DNA of 9,745 bases from Lachnospiraceae bacterium UBA1760 (GTDB lineage: Bacteria; Bacillota; Clostridia; Lachnospirales; Lachnospiraceae). The stretch is taken from contig DCHE01000040.1 in the NCBI GenBank assembly GCA_002314775.1, forward strand, positions 1 to 9,745, read 5' to 3'. Below are positions 6,992 through 9,745 of this stretch, one piece after another. Every line of letters starts with the position of its first letter. The first letter of the stretch is position 1. The notes beneath the pieces are model-generated. The model saw nothing but the letters and a program-made list of their open reading frames with translations, was not told where the DNA came from and did no database searches. A program made the position numbers and the translations under genes.

Positions 6992-7171
6992 ATGTCTATT
7001 TGTCCAAAGAATAAAAGTTCAAAAGCTAGAAGAGATAAGCGTAGAGCTAACTGGAAGATGTCAGCTCCAGCTCTTGTAAAGTGTAGCAAGTGCGGTGAGC
7101 TCATGGTTCCTCATAGAGTTTGCAAGAATTGTGGTTCTTACAATAAGAAAGAGATTATTTCAGCTGAATAA
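6992..7171 (+). CDS. rpmF: 50S ribosomal protein L32, zinc-ribbon form
   Basis: A 59-residue basic protein from ATG 6992 to TAA 7169-7171. Bacterial L32 binds near the exit of the peptide tunnel in the large subunit. The N-terminus PKNKSSKARRDKRRANWK is the typical basic L32 arm, although a Cys at residue 4 stands where many L32 proteins have Val or Ala before the Pro. Cys31-x2-Cys34 and Cys44-x2-Cys47 form the zinc ribbon of the C+ type; Cys-less copies that some bacteria use under zinc shortage lack these. AAGGAGGTG at 6974-6982 is a near-perfect Shine-Dalgarno sequence 9 bases before the ATG. The gene has its own promoter and terminator. In many Firmicutes a DUF177 gene (yceD) precedes rpmF and plsX follows; neither is here, so rpmF is monocistronic or the tail of ackA readthrough. 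Confidence 0.96.
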   Translation: MSICPKNKSSKARRDKRRANWKMSAPALVKCSKCGELMVPHRVCKNCGSYNKKEIISAE

Positions 7172-7181
7172 ATTTAGTTAG

Positions 7182-7196
7182 TTATCAAGTTGATAA
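7182..7196 (+). repeat. 15-bp palindrome TTATCAA-G-TTGATAA after rpmF
   Basis: Two perfect 7-base arms surround a single G. With a 1-base centre it is a poor RNA hairpin and looks more like a dimeric protein-binding site, but its place between the rpmF stop and terminator is unusual for an operator. It could be a chance palindrome. Confidence 0.45.
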
Positions 7197-7203
7197 TCAA
7201 AAG

Positions 7204-7235
7204 AAAGAACTTTCCGAAAGGGGAGTTCTTTTTTT
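7204..7235 (+). terminator. Intrinsic terminator after rpmF
   Basis: AAAGAACTTTCC pairs with GGGGAGTTCTTT (12 bp, two of them G-U) around a GAAA tetraloop, and the stem runs into seven Ts (7229-7235). The GNRA loop closed by C-G makes it stable. Confidence 0.93.
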
Positions 7236-7251
7236 GTGATTAGAATAAGAT

Positions 7252-7275
7252 TAGTATGGATAATAGTATGGATAA
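7252..7275 (+). repeat. Perfect tandem 12-bp repeat upstream of gyrB
   Basis: TAGTATGGATAA occurs twice head to tail with no mismatch, ending 36 bp before the gyrB -35 box. The 12-bp period is slightly longer than a helical turn. It may be a paired binding site or a recent slippage duplication. Confidence 0.75.
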
Positions 7276-7311
7276 GAATGATCAAAGTCAAGGAAAAAAC
7301 CTCGTATTAAT

Positions 7312-7341
7312 TTGACAAACATACGTTCTTTATGTTATTAT
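7312..7341 (+). promoter_or_regulatory. gyrB promoter
   Basis: A consensus -35, TTGACA (7312-7317), an 18-bp spacer, and an extended -10, TG-T-TATTAT (7333-7341), with one mismatch in the hexamer. The start is predicted near 7348, about 136 nt before the gyrB ATG. Confidence 0.85.
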
Positions 7342-7483
7342 GGTTTACAGATTGCAATATATTTTGTATATTAGTATTTATGTGTTAATATATTTGGTAT
7401 GTGTCGCATGATTTATTATTGTGTTACATTTATTATTTAGTTAATTAATTATTTATAAGAAGGTTATTGTTAAGGAGTTTTTT

Positions 7484-9385
7484 ATGTCGTACAGTGCTAA
7501 AAACATTGAAGTATTAAAGGGACTTGAACCAGTAAGACTCAGACCTGGTATGTATATTGGTAATACTGGAAGAAGTGGTCTTAACCATCTTGTTCAGGAG
7601 CTGATTGACAACTCGGTAGATGAGCATCTTGCTGGATATTGTCATAATATCTATGTATCCATCAATAAGGATGGTTCAGCAACCGTTGAGGATGATGGAA
7701 GAGGTGTTCCGGTTGATATACATGAGCAGGAGGGAATTCCTGCAGAGAGAGTTGTATATACGGTTTTACATGCCGGTGGAAAGTTTAATGGTAATACCTA
7801 TAAGATAAGTGGTGGCTTGCATGGTGTAGGTTCTGCTGTTGTTAATGCTCTTTCGAAGAAGCTTATCGTAGATGTTATGAGAGATGGCTATACACATCAT
7901 GATACCTATGAATACGGTATTCCAACAACAGAGCTTGTTGATGGCTATCTTCCAAAGACTAAGCTTAAAGAGAAGAAGACAGGAACAAGGGTTACACTTT
8001 ATCCTGATGATGGAATATTTGAGACAGTTAAGTTTAAGGCTGATGCCATTAAGCAGAGAATCAAGGAAACTGCTTATCTGAATCCTGAACTTACTATTAC
8101 ATTTGTTAATGAGAGGGATGATAAGGAACCTATTGTGTTCCATCAGCCAGGTGGTTTATCTGCCTTTGTTGAGGATATTTCTGAAGGACTTACATTTACA
8201 TCGCCAGTTGTGGCCTTAAAGGGTGAGAAGAACGGTATTGCTGCAGATATTGTATTTCTTATGACTGAGGATGGTGATGAGAATATCATTGGTTTCACTA
8301 ACAATATTACCAATCCGGAGGGTGGTACTCACGTTGCTGGATTTAAGGCTGCTTTTGCAAAGCTTATCAACAATTATTCGAGGAATGAGCTTGGACTTCT
8401 CAAGGAGAAGGATTCTAATTTGAGTGGAAATGACATCAGGTCGGGTATGCAGGCTATCATCTCTGTTAAGCATCCTGATCCACAGTTTGAGGGTCAGACA
8501 AAAACAAAGCTTTCAAACACCGATGTTACCAAGGCTATTGATGATATTGTAAAGGAACAGCTTACAGTTTATTTTGATAGAAACTATGAGGTGTTAAAGG
8601 ATATCTGTGACAGAGCAGTTGCATTATCCAAGAAAAAAGCACTTGAGAAGTCAAAGATTAACATCAATAAATTCTCCTTTGAGGGCAACGGAAAGCTTGC
8701 TAAGCAGGAGTCCAACGATGCTTCAAAGTGTGAGATTTTTATAGTCGAGGGTGATTCGGCTGGAGGCTCTGCCAAGACTGCAAGAAATCGTAAGTATCAG
8801 GCAATTCTTCCTCTCAGAGGAAAGATTCTTAATGTTGAGAAGAAGCCTGTAGCTAAGGTTCTTGAGAATGCGGAAATTAAGGCTCTTATCAATGCATTTG
8901 GCTGTGGCTTTTTGCAGGGCTATGGCAATGATTTTGATATTTCCAAGCTTAATTATGACAAGATTATTATTATGACAGATGCGGATGTTGACGGTGCACA
9001 TATCGCAACACTCCTTCTGACATTTTTCTACAGATTCTTCCCTGATTTGATAAATGAGGGACATATTTATATTGCAATTCCACCGCTTTACAGAGTGGGT
9101 GAGGGAAAGAATATGCAGTATCTTTACTCTGATGACGAGCTTGCAAAGTACAGAAAAACTCATCAGAAGAAGTTTACTATTCAAAGATACAAGGGTCTTG
9201 GAGAGATGGATGCTGACCAGCTTTATGAAACTACTATGAATCCTGAGAGCAGAGTTTTAAAGCAGGTATCCATCAACAGCAGGGTTGAGGCCAATCTTAT
9301 TACCCAGACACTTATGGGTTCAGAGGTTGCACCAAGAAGAGAGTACATTGAGACTCATAGCCAGGATGCTGTACTTGATATTTAA
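7484..9385 (+). CDS. gyrB: Type IIA topoisomerase B subunit, gyrase-like (GyrB/ParE family)
   Basis: A 633-residue ATPase subunit that works with the A subunit downstream to pass DNA through a double-strand break. The GHKL ATPase (1-215) has Glu39 and Asn43 in ELIDNSVDE, Asp70 in EDDGRG and GGLHGVG (110-116). The transducer (220-390) has Lys340 in QTKTK. The Toprim domain (415-530) has EGDSAGG (422-428, Glu422), PLRGKILNVEK (443-453) and the metal triad DADVD (499-503). RYKGLGEM is at 568-575 and the end is PRREYIE...LDI. Length matches the short Gram-positive form. KILNVEK, TDADVDGAH and the terminus favour GyrB over ParE, whose counterparts read more like KVINTEK and TDADTDGAH. However, no dnaA, dnaN or recF is beside it, and the ATPase part is divergent from oriC-type GyrB (VRLRPG, ELIDNS). 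It may be a second pair filling the topoisomerase IV role. AAGGAG (7472-7477) lies 6 bases before the ATG. Family is certain; gyrB versus parE is not. Confidence 0.9.
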   Translation: MSYSAKNIEVLKGLEPVRLRPGMYIGNTGRSGLNHLVQELIDNSVDEHLAGYCHNIYVSINKDGSATVEDDGRGVPVDIHEQEGIPAERVVYTVLHAGGKFNGNTYKISGGLHGVGSAVVNALSKKLIVDVMRDGYTHHDTYEYGIPTTELVDGYLPKTKLKEKKTGTRVTLYPDDGIFETVKFKADAIKQRIKETAYLNPELTITFVNERDDKEPIVFHQPGGLSAFVEDISEGLTFTSPVVALKGEKNGIAADIVFLMTEDGDENIIGFTNNITNPEGGTHVAGFKAAFAKLINNYSRNELGLLKEKDSNLSGNDIRSGMQAIISVKHPDPQFEGQTKTKLSNTDVTKAIDDIVKEQLTVYFDRNYEVLKDICDRAVALSKKKALEKSKININKFSFEGNGKLAKQESNDASKCEIFIVEGDSAGGSAKTARNRKYQAILPLRGKILNVEKKPVAKVLENAEIKALINAFGCGFLQGYGNDFDISKLNYDKIIIMTDADVDGAHIATLLLTFFYRFFPDLINEGHIYIAIPPLYRVGEGKNMQYLYSDDELAKYRKTHQKKFTIQRYKGLGEMDADQLYETTMNPESRVLKQVSINSRVEANLITQTLMGSEVAPRREYIETHSQDAVLDI

Positions 9386-9416
9386 ATGATTATAGTTGAT
9401 ATTATGGAGAGATAAA

Positions 9417-9745
9417 ATGTCAGAGAAAATTTTGAATGTTGATTATGAAAGCGAGATGGGGCAGTCGTATGTTGACTATTCCATGAGCGTTATCACAGAG
9501 AGAGCATTGCCTGATATTAGAGATGGACTTAAGCCGGTTCAAAGAAGAATTCTTTACTCTTTAAATGACCTCGCTGCATCTGACAAGCCACACAGAAAGT
9601 GCGCAAGAATTGTCGGAGATACAATGGGTAAGTACCATCCACATGGTGATAGCTCAATTTATGGAGCACTTGTCAACATGGCGCAGCCATGGTCAATGAG
9701 ATATACACTTGTAGATGGACATGGAAACTTTGGTTCTGTGGATGG
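9417..9745 (+). CDS. gyrA: Type IIA topoisomerase A subunit, gyrase-like, N-terminal part (3' end outside window)
   Basis: From ATG 9417 the frame stays open for 109 full codons to the right edge. GGAGAG (9406-9411) lies 5 bases before the ATG and only 31 nt separate it from the B-subunit stop, so the two form an operon. Residues 20-44 (DYSMSVI...LPDIRDGLKPVQRRIL) and KYHPHGDSSIYG (72-83) are the start of the DNA-cleavage winged-helix domain. The catalytic Tyr would be about 40 residues further on in family order, outside the window. LVDGHGNFGSVDG (98 to the edge) is the GyrA form; Gram-positive ParC has EMHGNNGSIDG-like sequence. Within the quinolone-resistance region Ser79 matches E. coli Ser83, but Gly83 stands where E. 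coli GyrA has Asp87. The GyrA box and beta-pinwheel that would separate gyrase from topoisomerase IV are not in the window, so the symbol is provisional. Confidence 0.88.
   Translation, partial: MSEKILNVDYESEMGQSYVDYSMSVITERALPDIRDGLKPVQRRILYSLNDLAASDKPHRKCARIVGDTMGKYHPHGDSSIYGALVNMAQPWSMRYTLVDGHGNFGSVD

Larger units (their letters stand above)
7172..7483 (+). other. 312-bp intergenic region between rpmF and gyrB
   Basis: I see no coding gene here. In order it holds a 15-bp palindrome, the rpmF terminator, a tandem 12-bp repeat, the gyrB promoter and an AT-rich leader of about 136 nt. The leader carries two related 16-mers, at 7356-7371 and 7387-7402 (14 of 16 bases equal, 31 bp apart). It shows no strong hairpin and no riboswitch I recognise. 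A weaker second promoter (TTGTAT 7364-7369, 16 bp, TGT-TAATAT ending 7391) is possible. Confidence 0.8.

Noticed and set aside
7766..8143. Minus-strand open frame of 125 codons inside gyrB
   Set aside because: Antisense shadow of a conserved gene, with no ribosome site and no recognisable protein pattern.
8723..9184. Minus-strand open frame of 153 codons inside gyrB
   Set aside because: It lies opposite the conserved Toprim domain. The frame is open because of sense-strand codon bias, and the product resembles nothing known.

Overview
The window looks like chromosomal housekeeping DNA from a low-GC Gram-positive anaerobe of the Clostridia, most likely a Lachnospiraceae member (Butyrivibrio/Roseburia/Agathobacter-like). 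This rests on the AT-rich composition, the AGGAGG-type ribosome binding sites, the short Gram-positive form of GyrB, a DNA polymerase I with a ruined proofreading domain, and a Cys4 ribosomal protein L32. The genus cannot be fixed from the sequence alone. All genes are on the + strand. I see no transposon, phage gene, CRISPR array, tRNA or rRNA.

Layout. (1) 1-311: the 3' end of ilvC, closed by a clear intrinsic terminator. (2) 383-5562: an extended -10 promoter opens a probable operon of an anti-sigma-like zinc-finger membrane protein (462-1016), polA (overlapping it by 8 nt), coaE (17 nt later) and, after a 61-nt gap with no terminator, a membrane-anchored GGDEF protein with a TTG start. (3) 5578-6824: a perfect 11-bp inverted repeat, then ackA behind a strong Shine-Dalgarno sequence, without a neighbouring pta. 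(4) 6901-7231: rpmF (59 codons) as its own short unit, with A-tracts, a consensus -35, an extended -10 and a GAAA-tetraloop terminator. (5) 7252-9745: a tandem 12-bp repeat, a TTGACA/TGnTATTAT promoter, a ~136-nt AT-rich leader, then a gyrase-like B subunit and the first 109 codons of its A subunit (cut by the window edge).

The genes cover branched-chain amino acid synthesis (ilvC), DNA repair and Okazaki-fragment processing (polA), the last step of CoA synthesis (coaE), c-di-GMP signalling (GGDEF), acetate/ATP metabolism (ackA), translation (rpmF) and DNA topology (topoisomerase pair). CoaE and AckA both touch CoA/acetyl metabolism, but I see no strong reason to treat the window as one pathway.

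I found no convincing undescribed multi-gene system. The best leads are the orphan anti-sigma-like protein translationally overlapped with polA, the topoisomerase A subunit with Gly at the position of E. coli GyrA Asp87 together with the question of whether this is a second gyrase-like pair, the GGDEF protein with a broken inhibitory site, and the repeat-rich regulatory DNA around rpmF and gyrB.
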